Shown here piece after piece: positions 35,255-45,440 of a DNA stretch of 64,000 bases. The stretch's first letter is position 1. The number at the start of each line of letters is the position of its first letter. The position numbers were made by a program, and so were the translations under genes. The DNA is from Dipteronia dyeriana. Its lineage: Eukaryota > Streptophyta > Magnoliopsida > Sapindales > Sapindaceae. The stretch spans positions 32,910,074 to 32,974,073 of the forward strand of contig CM065299.1 of NCBI GenBank assembly GCA_032871835.1. The letters are read 5' to 3'. Under the pieces are notes generated by a model, which saw nothing but the letters and a program-made list of their open reading frames with translations, did no database searches and was not told where the DNA came from.

Positions 35255-35720
35255 ATGTCTAAAACATCGTGCAACCTCATGACGATCCCATGGTGATCAC
35301 GATAGAGATTACTAACTGTGTGGTTCACTACTTGCTTGATGATACAGGCAGCAGTGTAGACATCCTCCTCAAGGACACTTTGGAGTAGCTGAATTTGAGG
35401 CAGTAGTGTTACAATAACTGTACAACTCCACTATATGGATTCACTAGGGATTCGATCATACTAGTGGGATAAAAGATTCTACCAGTAATCACTAGAGCCG
35501 TACCCATCCAACAAAACATTATGACATACTTCATTGTAGTTGACACCCCGTCGGCCTATAACGCTATACTAGGGCCTCCTTGAAAGGAGTCCTGTCTATC
35601 TACCATAGTGTCTTAAAATTCCCAGTGGGGAACAAAGTAGGAGAGGTACGTGGGGATCATCAAGCAGACAAAAAATGATATGCAGTGTCAGCCAATCCAA
35701 CAGCTTTTGTGGAACAATTC
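35255..35720 (+). pseudogene. pro: Element G aspartic protease
   Basis: Encodes NIVQPHDDPMVITIEITN and then DDTGSSVDILL, so the catalytic Asp-Thr-Gly-Ser-Ser motif is retained (about 35338). It continues to FIVVDTPSAYNAILG (about 35530-35575). Several stops and a deletion after YNAILG inactivate it. It would cleave the gag-pol polyprotein. Confidence 0.8.
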
Positions 35721-35839
35721 ACGCAAGTAACGACAATTCAAGATATGAAAGCACCATTGATGACCTTGGGAGAGACACAGAGCTCGCCGATGATCCAGGG
35801 GATGACCCTTTGGTACTGGAAAATGAAGAACCAAGCTGA

Positions 35840-36140
35840 AGATGGGTGAACGGGCACCTAGTGGACAAACTAGAGGAAGTATCTGTCAGAAGTGACGATC
35901 CCTCCAAGGTTATCAAGGTCGGGGCAACCCTCGAGCCAAGAGTGAAGGTTGGTTTGATCGTGCTTCTCCGAGAATTTAGTGACATCTTCACTTAAAGTCT
36001 CGATGAGATACCCGGGATCTCGATATCATTTGTTACTCACCGATTAGCAGTGGATCCAACCTTTATGCCCGTCAAGCAAAAAAGGCATCAATTTAACTCC
36101 GAAAGGAACGTTGTCATTCAAGAGGAAGTGGATTAATAGA
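35840..36140 (+). pseudogene. Element G start of reverse transcriptase, cut by H
   Basis: Frames encode VNGHLVDKLEEVSVRSDDPS and, further on, HRLAVDPTFMPVKQKRHQF and EEVD, the segment just before the RT palm in Tat pol (compare B 41030-41310). Sequence stops at 36140, where the H LTR starts. ATAGA (36136-36140) should be H's target duplication, but its partner is lost. Confidence 0.75.
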
Positions 36141-37227
36141 TGTTAATAGCAAAATTTGGCTAGGGACCAAAGAAGAATTTTCCACTTCCCAGTCTTCCTG
36201 CAAAGGTCCAAATTGGGGCTTATATGACAGGGTGTCAAGGTTCTCGAGGTCAAGCTACCACGCGATCCTACAGGAGCAAGGCGAGACGGCTCATATCATC
36301 TGAGCATCTCGGCGTGTCCAGACTTGCCAAATGAAGCCGGACGAGACCGCGTCAAGCTCCTTATACCAGGATAATAGCCCGAAGCTAGGTCGACCTGAAA
36401 GGACATGGGTTCCCCGACATCAAGGTATATCGTGACACTCTCCTAGAGCTTGCTACTATCTCTACTTTCACTAGGAGACCTTTAAGGTGCCGAAATTGTC
36501 TTGCAAAGGCCCTCCTGCCTCGTCGAGGTATAATCTAAACCTGTCTGATCATAAAAGGAAGAAGTCTGTAAAGCCTCATCGTCACCAAAAGCGCCAAGAT
36601 CCACTGTAGATCCTGGCATGGTTAAATCAAGTAGCAAGAGCAGTACTCGAGCGTACCTCTCCACCATTCCAGAAGCAGCCAAGGCCGCTGTTTATGGCGA
36701 AAACCTTACCAGGGCTTGCTAGCCAAGCTTCGCTACCTCCTCGAATTCTAGCACGGTCAAATCGAGCTCCACCGAAAGCCTTGTAAGGTCAAATCAAGCT
36801 CCATACAACCAGACTGGAACCTTAAGGTATCTCTCCCTCAGATCGATACCCAAGTACTGGGATACCTGCTTCGGGACCTATCCGGGGTACGCCTCCTCCG
36901 TAAGGTAGGAAGAATAATATCAGTAAGGTACCGCGCTACTAGAATATTGAACCAGAGTTCTCCTCCAAGAGAGAGGGTTGACTTTCATGATTACCATTAA
37001 TGAGGTCAATCGTATTAATAGAGGTTGGCAGCCCTATTTAATGAGGTCAACCGTATTAATAAAGGTAGTCAACCCTATTAATGAGGTCGACTATATTAAT
37101 AGAGGTAGCCAACCCAATTAATGACATGATCAACGCCATTAATAAGAGAATATTCAACTTTTTAATGGCCACCATTAGTGAAAGAGTCAAAAGAGGAAAC
37201 AAATACCTTTTCCTCCAAGATATCCTC
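36141..37227 (+). mobile_element. 5' LTR of element H, left part
   Basis: Starts TGTTAATAGCAAAATTTGG and resembles the F LTR and the fragment at 59366. It includes ATTAATGAGGTCAACC-type repeats (36980-37120). It is interrupted by element B after TCCTC (37223-37227). Confidence 0.8.
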
Positions 37228-38341
37228 TGTTAATAGTGAAATTTGGCCAGAGGTCAAAGAGAAATTTTCCACCCATAATCGACAATCAGTAGGGAAGGCC
37301 GGCTCGGCTTCAAGACTACCAGAAAACAAGCCAGGCTCAACCAGGACGAGCCCCCCACAAGAGTACTGGAACCCGGGTTTCTCCAGGCCATCTATCGGGG
37401 AACCTCGGCTCTGAGGTCAATCTCCACAACCGCCCCGAGAATGCCACGGGAAGTCTCCAAGCTCAAGAGACATTCGAGAGAAGCTCGCCATCCTCTCCAG
37501 AAGCCCACTGTCATTGCTGGACATAAAGGAAGAATTATGCCTAAATCTACACTACCCTAGCTACCTTCCAGGAATGTTTACAAGAGCACCTCAAGCCCCC
37601 ATGGGTCAGGGAAAATCCATCTCAAGCTTCTAAGAATAGAGTCGGAGTAGGGATCTACCTCGCTCTACAGGGCAACAGGTAGCTGGCAGGGTAACCTCCA
37701 TGAAAAATCATGACACGAGTGCACACAGGATCATCTCCACGTAATATTTACATGCACGTCAAGAGTTTGATTCAAAAAAGGAAACAAACTTATCTCCGTC
37801 AACGATATCATCAAATCCCGTAACAATTCAAATTAAAATGACGAATCCCACCAGATAAGGAGGGAACAGATTCATGGGATCACAATAAAGTATTTATGAA
37901 TTAAAAACCTACTTGGACGATATAAATATGTGAAGCCCAGCATGGTAGAAAGAGGATGAAAAACAAAGAACAACCTACACAGACTGATACATACACAGAA
38001 AAATTTAGATAGCAACATAGAGAAGAGAGAAAGAGAAGAAGAGGGGAAGGCCTAAATTCTGTATTCAGAACACGACCACCTTCGTTTCCACTACTCGACC
38101 AGCACTAAGTTGCCACCACCCTACATCTTAGAGAGACTGTGAGCACACGAGAGAGTGATTTGTATTTTAAAGCAATCTATCAATAATAAAAGCTCTCATT
38201 TACAATTATTACGATCCAGTCTCTTGTCTATATCTTACCAGGTCGGGAACCAACGGTACCGACCCTGACCACCACTTTCGTGGTAATGGTCTCGAGGGTG
38301 TTAACAGGAATTTCTCATCCCGAGCAAATTTCCCGTAAACA
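37228..38341 (+). mobile_element. 5' LTR of B, 1114 bp
   Basis: TGTTAATAGTG to TTCCCGTAAACA, with a TATA box (TATAAATA) at 37921-37928. A stretch of about 140 bp (about 37717-37855) is identical to the 3' LTR, while the flanks have diverged. Confidence 0.9.
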
Positions 38342-38365
38342 CTTTCTGGCACTGTCTGTGGGAAA
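38342..38365 (+). promoter_or_regulatory. Primer-binding site of B
   Basis: CTTTCTGGCACTGTCTGTGG directly follows the LTR. The TGGCRCCGTCTGTGGG form is the usual one in Tat-type elements; I cannot name the tRNA with certainty. Confidence 0.8.
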
Positions 38366-38419
38366 CCTCTCACACCACCATCATTTTACATTCAAAAAGT
38401 TTGTTATTTCATAGTAATC

Positions 38420-40344
38420 ATGAGGCTCCGCTCCTCACAAGGGCAACAGGGCACCTCAGGACAACCTTCTGCTACATCTACACGAAAGGCCTAGAGGAAA
38501 GGGGGAAAATCCAGGCTCCATAGCCAGGTTCCCACCCAACCAGCCACTATACGGGCTCTGGATCCCCCATTGGGAAGTCAGGTCGAGCTCGATCAACAAG
38601 CAGCGGCTTTCATAGAAAATGTCTGTCTTCTACTGCTCGCTAAGGGTATCAATAGCCAACAAGTAGGTCTCTGTAATCAGGGGGAGTCAAGCAGGCCTGT
38701 GGCTAGGCAACCCACCTTCGTTCACCTGTGACCTGCCCCTCGAGAATGAACTCGTAATAGAGCGGGGCTCCCAACCTTGATCCGGGATAAGCTAGGGCCC
38801 ATGCCTCATGTTCCCGAAGCACTGCCACGCTACTAACCAGGACAAGTTAAATTCACGACAGATGTCTGTTCCCGGGAACGGGGAGAGTTTCTCCACCCTA
38901 CGACTTCAGGGAGAGAAGCCCGTGGTAGAGAATAAAAGAGTCAGTAAAGCCCCTTGAGCAGACCCTCTCCCCCGAAGAAAGAGCCGGGTAGAGGTCACCA
39001 GTTCGTCATATGGATCTGATGGTGAGGTATCCGAGATCAACATCAAGGAAATTCGAAAGCAAGCCTCTAAGGGATCAGTTGGCAGAGCTTTAGAAAGAGG
39101 TCTAATTGATGAAGAAGGGAAAATACAAGGAGGACAAGAAAGATCCTCTAAGTGAAATGAATGCCCCCTTCACCAGAAGAGTCCGGGAGGCAGAACTCCC
39201 ACAAAAGTTCAAAATGCCAACTGACAGGTTCTCCAGGACCGAAGATTCTCTGAGCCACTTTGAGAGTTTCATTCAACAGATGGAGGTCCAGAACACAACC
39301 AGGGCCGCTATGTGTCGAATGTTCCCCACTAGCCTCACGGATTATGCTAAAACCTAGTTTAGGAAACTACCCGCTAGAAGCATAGATTTCTTCTCCAAGT
39401 TATCAACCGATTTCTGCTAACAATTCCAGAGAGTTAAACTCTGACTGAAGGACCCGATCCATCTACAATACTTGATCCATGAAGGAGGGGAAACCCTTTG
39501 GGCTTATGTCGAGTGTTTTCACAAAGAAGTCATCTAGATGGGGGTCTTCAACGAGAAGAAAACACTCGCCAACTTCAGAAGGAACCTGTGGGCGGCAAAG
39601 CTTTTTCGGTCTTTTGCTAAGAGACCTCCAGAAACTTACCAGGAAGCCTATAATCTGGTTTTGGAGCAGATTGAGGTGGCCGAGCAGCTCAAGGTCAAGA
39701 TGGAACATGACGAAATGAGACCCGTAAAGCAAAAAAAGAAGGAAGCTTCCAGACCCGAGCAAGCTCAGAAAAGCCAAAACAAACCCCCAAATAAATCAAC
39801 ATACGGCTTCCCCCTTCCTCAGCCTAGATAGGAAAGGTATCCAGATAGACGAGCTCTTCCTCAAGCTTTGCCATCTCCCAGGACAGTGGCCCTTATGGAT
39901 TCCGATGAGAGGGGGTACGACCATTACACTCCCTTAAATGCATCCCGAGAAATAGTCTACCTCGCCATTCAGGACAAGGGTTTGTTACAGAAGCCCAGTC
40001 CCATGAAAGCCCTGGTCGATAAGAGAAATCGTTATAAATATTATGACTTTCACGAGGACGTAAGGCACAATACGTCAGAATGCTACAACCTGCTGAACCA
40101 GATTGAGGCTTTGATAAGGGGAGGATGCTTGATAGAATTTTTACAACATGTCAGGGAGAACATTCACACTGGAAGGAAGGTGCAAGCCTTGACCCGAGAA
40201 CACGTTGAGAAAAGGAAGGGAGAGCAGACGGATCTGATGCAACAGATTCAGGTAATACATACTATCAGTAGGGGACCCACTCTGGCCTACACCTCTAATA
40301 GTTCCAGGAAAAACCATAGGAAGAAGATCCCTCGTACTGACTAG
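38420..40344 (+). pseudogene. gag: B gag
   Basis: Starts MRLRSSQGQQGTSGQ at 38420 and is soon interrupted. The Retrotrans_gag core is split between frames at 39106-39357 (MKKGKYKEDKKDPLSEMNAP ... LTDYAKT) and 39538-39831 (ETYQEAYNLVLEQIEVAEQL). A basic linker and a long clean frame, 39868-40344, follow. The latter contains YKYYDFHEDVRHNTSECYNL, the Tat-type replacement of a zinc knuckle. Stops and at least two shifts separate these parts. It would build the particle; it is the direct counterpart of G 33305-35250. Confidence 0.8.
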
Positions 40345-40359
40345 GGCCGGGATGTCTTC

Positions 40360-40920
40360 AAGGTCGACCAAAGACCCACCAATCCCTCCCAGCTGTAACA
40401 TATCATCTTCACCGAAGCAGATGTCTATAACACCATGCAGCCTCATGATGACCCCATGGTCGTCAAAGTACAAATTGACAACTGTATAGTGCACCGCATG
40501 CTCGTCTACACAGGCAGCAGCATCGACGTGCTGTTTAAAGATACCTTGGAGAAGCTAAACTTGAAGCAGTGGTGCTACAATAATTGCACTACTCTATTAT
40601 ATGGGTTCACTGGGGACTCCATCACATCCGTAGAATCAAAAATACTACCAGTGATCATTGGAGATGCACCTCTCCAGCAAAACATCATGACCGACTTCGT
40701 GGTGGTGGATACCCCATTGGCCTACAATGCAATATTAGGGAGGCTATTTCTATCATCCCTGAAATGGGTCCCTTTTATTTACCACAATGTCCTGAAGTTC
40801 CCGATCGGAGACAAGGTGAGGGAAGTTCGGGGTGATCAGCAAGCAGCTAGGAAATGCTACGTAGTGTCAGCCAACCCAGCAGCTCTAGCTAAACAACTCG
40901 CCCTGGTGACGACGATTTAA
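40360..40920 (+). pseudogene. pro: B aspartic protease, catalytic Asp replaced by Tyr
   Basis: A 161-codon frame from 40435 is open throughout. The active-site motif reads VYTGSSIDVLF (about 40501-40535), with Tyr where Asp is needed; G keeps DDTGSS. Further marks are YNAILGRLFLSS (about 40723-40758) and HNVLKFPIG, typical for plant gypsy proteases. The frame is intact but the enzyme should be inactive. Confidence 0.85.
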
Positions 40921-42330
40921 GGTAGGATAAATTATACACTAAACCTTGAAGATGCGGGTCCCACCGATTGCTAGAAAAATGCCTCGTAGTAGTGCCCGAT
41001 ATGGAAGAACAGAGAAGGGAATGGGCCAGCGGCCATCCAGTTGATAAGTTAGAAGAAATTTATGTCCGAATAAGCGATCCCTCGAAGGTCGTCAAGATCA
41101 GAGCTACCCTTGAGCCAGGAATGAAAGAGGGATTGATTAGGCTCCTCACAGAGTTCTTTTGCTTGGAGTCATGCTGAGATGCCAGGGATCCCGATGACAC
41201 TAGCTACACATCGACTGGCGGTGGATCCGACCTTCAAGCACATCAAACAGAAAAGGCGCCACTTCAACACAGAAAGAAATGTGGCGGTTCAGGAAGAGGT
41301 GGATAAACTAAGCCAGGCAGACTTCATTTCTTCTCCAAGTTATTCACGAAGGCAAATGGGAAGTGGCGCATGTGTGTAGACTACACCGTTCTCACCCGGG
41401 CATGATTGAAAGATTATTTCCCTCTGCCAAAAATTGACCAACTGGTCGATTCCACCTCTAGGAATAAGCTCCTGAGCTTCATGGACACGTTCTCCATCAA
41501 AATCAGATTATGATGCATCCCGCCGACCAAGAAAAGACCAGCTTCATCATCGTGCAAGGCCTGTACTGCTACAAGGTGATGCCCTTCGGGCTCAAAAATG
41601 CTGGAGCTACTTACCAGCGGCTAGTCAACCGATTGTTCAAGCCCAAAATCAGAAGGTCGATAGAGGTGCACATCGATAACATGATCACTAAATCCTTAAC
41701 CTAGGGAGGCCACCTGGACGACCTTCATAGGACCTTCATGATCCTAAGGGAAAACCATATGAGGTTGAACCTTTCCAAATATGCATTTGGGGTAACTGCG
41801 GGGAAGTTTCTGGGCTTCATGGTCCATGAGAGAGGCATAAAGGTTCAAGCCTTGACCTGACAGGTAGCAACGCTCAATAGGTTCATCTCTCGTTCCACCA
41901 ATAAGTGCCAACCATTCTTCAAACCTATCAAGCAAGGAAGAAACATGAAGTGGGATCAGGAAAGCGAACAAGCTTTCCAAGCTTTGAAAAGATACCTAAC
42001 AAGCCCTCCACTGCTGGTCAAGCCAAATCTTGGAAAAGAGCTCTAAATATACTTGGCCGTTTTAGAAACCTGCCGTCAGAGGAGCCTTGGTCAAGGAATG
42101 CGGGGATAGGATCCAGTAACCTATCTACTATGTGAGCCATGCTCTAACCAAGCCTGAGAAGAATTACACTCTATTGGAGACCTCGATAAGGAAACTTCGT
42201 GCCTACTTCCATGCTCATTCAATAGCAATGGTGACGGACCAACCCCTCCGTAAATTCTGACAAAGGCTAGATATTTCTGGAAGGCTGGTTCTGTGGGCCC
42301 TAGAGCTTACCTAGTTTAATTAAAAATATA
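40921..42330 (+). pseudogene. B reverse transcriptase and first RNase H
   Basis: Linker with LVDKLEEIYV-like sequence (about 41038), then HRLAVDPTFKHIKQKRRHFN (about 41208) entering the RT. A small deletion near 41340 removes the WVANVVLVKK-type segment before ANGKWRMCVDYT. The palm follows with MPFGLKNAGATYQRLVNRLF (about 41580) and the catalytic box HIDNM where YVDDM is expected (about 41671). The connection and RNase H follow (GGHLDDLHRTF; IYLAVLET about 42046; frame-broken TDQPLRKF about 42236). Many stops. Confidence 0.8.
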
Positions 42331-42339
42331 AGCCTACAA

Positions 42340-42890
42340 CCGCGATTAAAGCTCAGGCACTGGCAGACTTTGTAGCTGAGCTCTCAGTGCCTTCGGATCA
42401 GACAAGCCCCACGATAACCGATGTAACCCTTGAGAGGACTCCAGAGTCTGACAACTGGCCGGAGGGTTACGAGTCATAGACTCTCTACATTGACAGAGCC
42501 TCCGATCAATATGGGGAGGAGCGGGCATAGTTCTTATCGACCCGGAAGGAACTAAATGCTACCACTATTTCCTGTTTGAATTTAAAGCCATAAACAATGA
42601 GGCAGAGTACGAAGCCCTGCTAGCTGGAATAAAGGCAGCCTTAGAACTCGGGGTTGATTACCTAAATATCAAGAGCAACTTTTCACTCGTGGTCAACCAA
42701 GTTTCCGGGGAATATCAGGCAAAGGGGGATAATATGGTCGCAAACCTTAAATTGGTTCAGCAACTCAAAAGCATATTTAAGGGATTCAGAATCGAGCAGA
42801 TTCCTCTACAGCTAAATTATCGAGCTGACGTACTTGCCAAGATAGCTGCATATGGTTGCCAGACCTTAGCTCACATAATTCTCTTCAAAT
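42340..42890 (+). pseudogene. B second RNase H (archaeal-type, Tat-clade marker)
   Basis: Encodes IDPEGTKCYHYFLFEFKAIN, then NEAEYEALLAGIKAALELG (about 42597-42655), SNFSLVVNQVSGEYQAKGDN and YRADVLAKIAA (about 42815-42850). The motif SDSQLVVNQ of relatives reads SNFSLVVNQ here, losing an active-site Asp. A second RNase H of this kind distinguishes Tat-lineage elements from other gypsy clades. Confidence 0.8.
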
Positions 42891-42892
42891 AA

Positions 42893-44180
42893 TCTCCATA
42901 CCTAGCATTATGACTAGTAAGGAAGATTATACCTTGGACCGACAACCGTGCTGGATGGATCCAATAGTGGAGTATCTGCAGGATGGAAAACTCCCCAGGG
43001 AGCCCGACTAAGCTAGGAGGGTTAAAAGGCTCTCGGTCTGGTATTGTATAGTGGATGGGCATTTATACCAAAGAGAAAAATATCTTCCTCTACTCCGATG
43101 TCTACATCCTAAAGATGCCAAGTGGGCTTTGAGAGAGGTTCACTACGGGGAATGTGGGAACCATATTGGTGGAGAGGCCTTGGCATGTCAGGTTCTCCGC
43201 ATGGGGTATTATTGGCCGACCATCCATCAAGATGCTAAGAACTTGGTGCAAACCTGCGAGGCATGCCAGAAGGCCGTAAACTTGAGTCACCTCCCTCCGG
43301 AGCGCTTCTCATCCCTTAGCTCGTCGTACCTCTTTGCTATGTGGGGAGTCAATTTGATTGGACAGCGTCCTACAGCTCCGGGACAGGCCAAGCACGCTAT
43401 CGTAGCAATTGACTACTTCACAAGGTGGGTTGAAGCTGGACCACTCTCCCAGATATCAGAAGAGAACACAACAAGGTTCATCAAGACCAATGTAGTTTAC
43501 AGGTTCAGAACCCCTCTTGCCATCATAACTGACCTTGGAAAACAGTTCGATAATGGCCGATTCAGAGATTTCTGCAAAGGTTTGGGAATCGACCTTCGAT
43601 TTGCTTCGGCAGCCCACCCTCAGACCAATGGTTTGGTGGAATCCACGAACAAAACCATCAAGAATTTGTTAAAGAAAAAGCTACAACGGAAGAAAGGTAG
43701 ATGGGTAGAGGAGCTTCACGAGGTACTCTAGGCTTACCACACTACAAGGAGAACAGCTACCGGGGAAACGCCATACTCGCTGGCCTTCGGGGTTGAAGTA
43801 GTCTTACCCGTAGAGCACAAGGTTACCTCATTTAGAGTCCTACGATTCGAACCGGAGAGCAATGCAAGCAAGCTCCGAGCTAGCTTGGACCTCTTGGAGG
43901 AGAAGCAAGATCAAATAGCTGAGAAAGTAGCGATATACCAAAGCAGGATTGCCAAGTACTTCAACATGAGGGTTAAAGCCCGAAGCTTCAAAGAATGGGA
44001 TCTAGTCCTCAAGAAATGGATGTTAAACACCAGAAAGAGGTCAGACGGGGTCCTAGGGCCCAATATGGAATGACCATACCTAATAAAGATGGTGATCCGT
44101 AATGGGGTGTACAAGCTTGAAGATATGAATGTCCGACTCATCGAAAACACTTGGAATGCGAATCATCTAAGGAAAGCCCA
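42893..44180 (+). pseudogene. B integrase
   Basis: A 226-codon open frame (43051-43731) covers the His-His-Cys-Cys zinc finger (HYGECGNH and CEAC, about 43141-43270) and the core. The first catalytic Asp is changed: WGVNLIG (about 43342) where A has WGVDLIG. The second (IITDLGKQFDN, about 43527) and the Glu (NGLVESTN, about 43630) remain. After a stop the C-terminal part continues (GETPYSLAFGVEVVLPVEH; then ARSFKEWDLVLKK and LIENTWNANHLRK). The end is followed by an 18-base C run at 44181-44198. Confidence 0.85.
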
Positions 44181-44199
44181 CCCCCCCCCCCCCCCCCCG

Positions 44200-44760
44200 C
44201 CACTCCTGATGCCTTGGCCGGGCACTTACCCCTGCCAAGAAGGGTCTGAGTGTAAAAGCATAGCTGTCATCCAGAACTCGAGACCAGGAAATAGCTAGAT
44301 AGCCCTCTTGATGCCTTGGTCAGGCTACCACCCCCAAGAAGGATTTGAGTGTAAAAGCATAGTTGCCATCCAGATCTCAAGACCAGGAAATAGCTAGGTA
44401 ACCATGTTGATGCCTTGGTCGGGCTACCACCCCCTAAAAGGATCTGAGTGTAAAAGCATAGTTACCATCCAGATCTCGAGACTAGGAAATAGCTAGATAG
44501 CCCTCATGATGCTTTGGTAGGGCTACTACCACCAAGAAGGATTTGAGTGTAAGAGCATAGTTTCCATCCAGATCGCAAGACTAGGAAATAGCTAGACAGC
44601 CTTCCTGATGCCTTGGTCGGGCTACCACCCCCAAGAAGGATTTGAGTGTAAGAGCATAGTTGCCATCCAGATCTCGATACCAGGAAATAGCTAGATAGCC
44701 CTCCTGATGCCTTGGTCGGGCTACCACTCCCCTCAAGAAGGAATCGAGCTTGAAAGAACG
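44200..44760 (+). repeat. 99-bp tandem repeats of element B, about 6 units
   Basis: The AAGAAGG marker recurs near 44237, 44336, 44435, 44534, 44633 and 44735. Units are those of A (7862-8300). They start just after the pol end and the poly-C tract. Confidence 0.9.
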
Positions 44761-44764
44761 GAAG

Positions 44765-45440
44765 CCCTCTTGATCCCGAGCCTAAGAAGGGGCTAAACAG
44801 TGTTTTACTTAATGATCTACTTGGGATACAACCCTCCAAATGGGGCTCAGGGATGGAGGGCTTGATTTACTTAAGCTCTAAATGTTCCGGTTGTTGTTAT
44901 TCACTATTTTTTCCTTGATACGTGGTCACTCACTATGACAGGCCTATAATCCAACAAGGGGACTATCGACTAAGGAAATTGATCTGTGAAACTCGGTAGT
45001 TAGGAAGCCCGACACTAAACAGTTTCCTTATCTTGTTATTCCCCCAAGATAGTTTTTTTCGCTATTAATGCTTTACCGAGAGGGAGATCAAGTAAGTATA
45101 TACAAGTCAGAAAGAGAGGTAGATCTAAAATTGAAACTTTATTATTAAAAGGGGGAGCCTATTCTCCAACTAGGCTACGACAAACAGGGAGACCAATCCC
45201 TAATTCCTGGCTATAAAAAAAAGAATAAAATGAAAAAAGATTCAAATACAGTTGAAGATGGGATGCCCACCCTCTTTTTCAGGCATTCAAAATAGATTAC
45301 ATGGGAGAGAACTCAAGATTTTTCGTCTTCCTGAGGACCTCAAGCCTCCTCTTTCACAGAATGAACCTCACCCCTGCTCCCCTCTTCGGTCACAGCACGT
45401 CCTGATCAACTACATCTACCGTATCCACCACCTACTCATA
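44765..45440. other. B spacer between repeats and antisense gene
   Basis: No gene recognised. Aligns loosely with A 8301-8825 (for example GGGGAGCCTATTCTCC and a CCAACTAGGC stretch). Probably includes the antisense gene's 3' untranslated part. Confidence 0.45.

Noticed and set aside
44200..44760. Regular 99-bp repeats as a CRISPR array
   Set aside because: The repeats are contiguous without unique spacers, diverged, and inside a plant retrotransposon.
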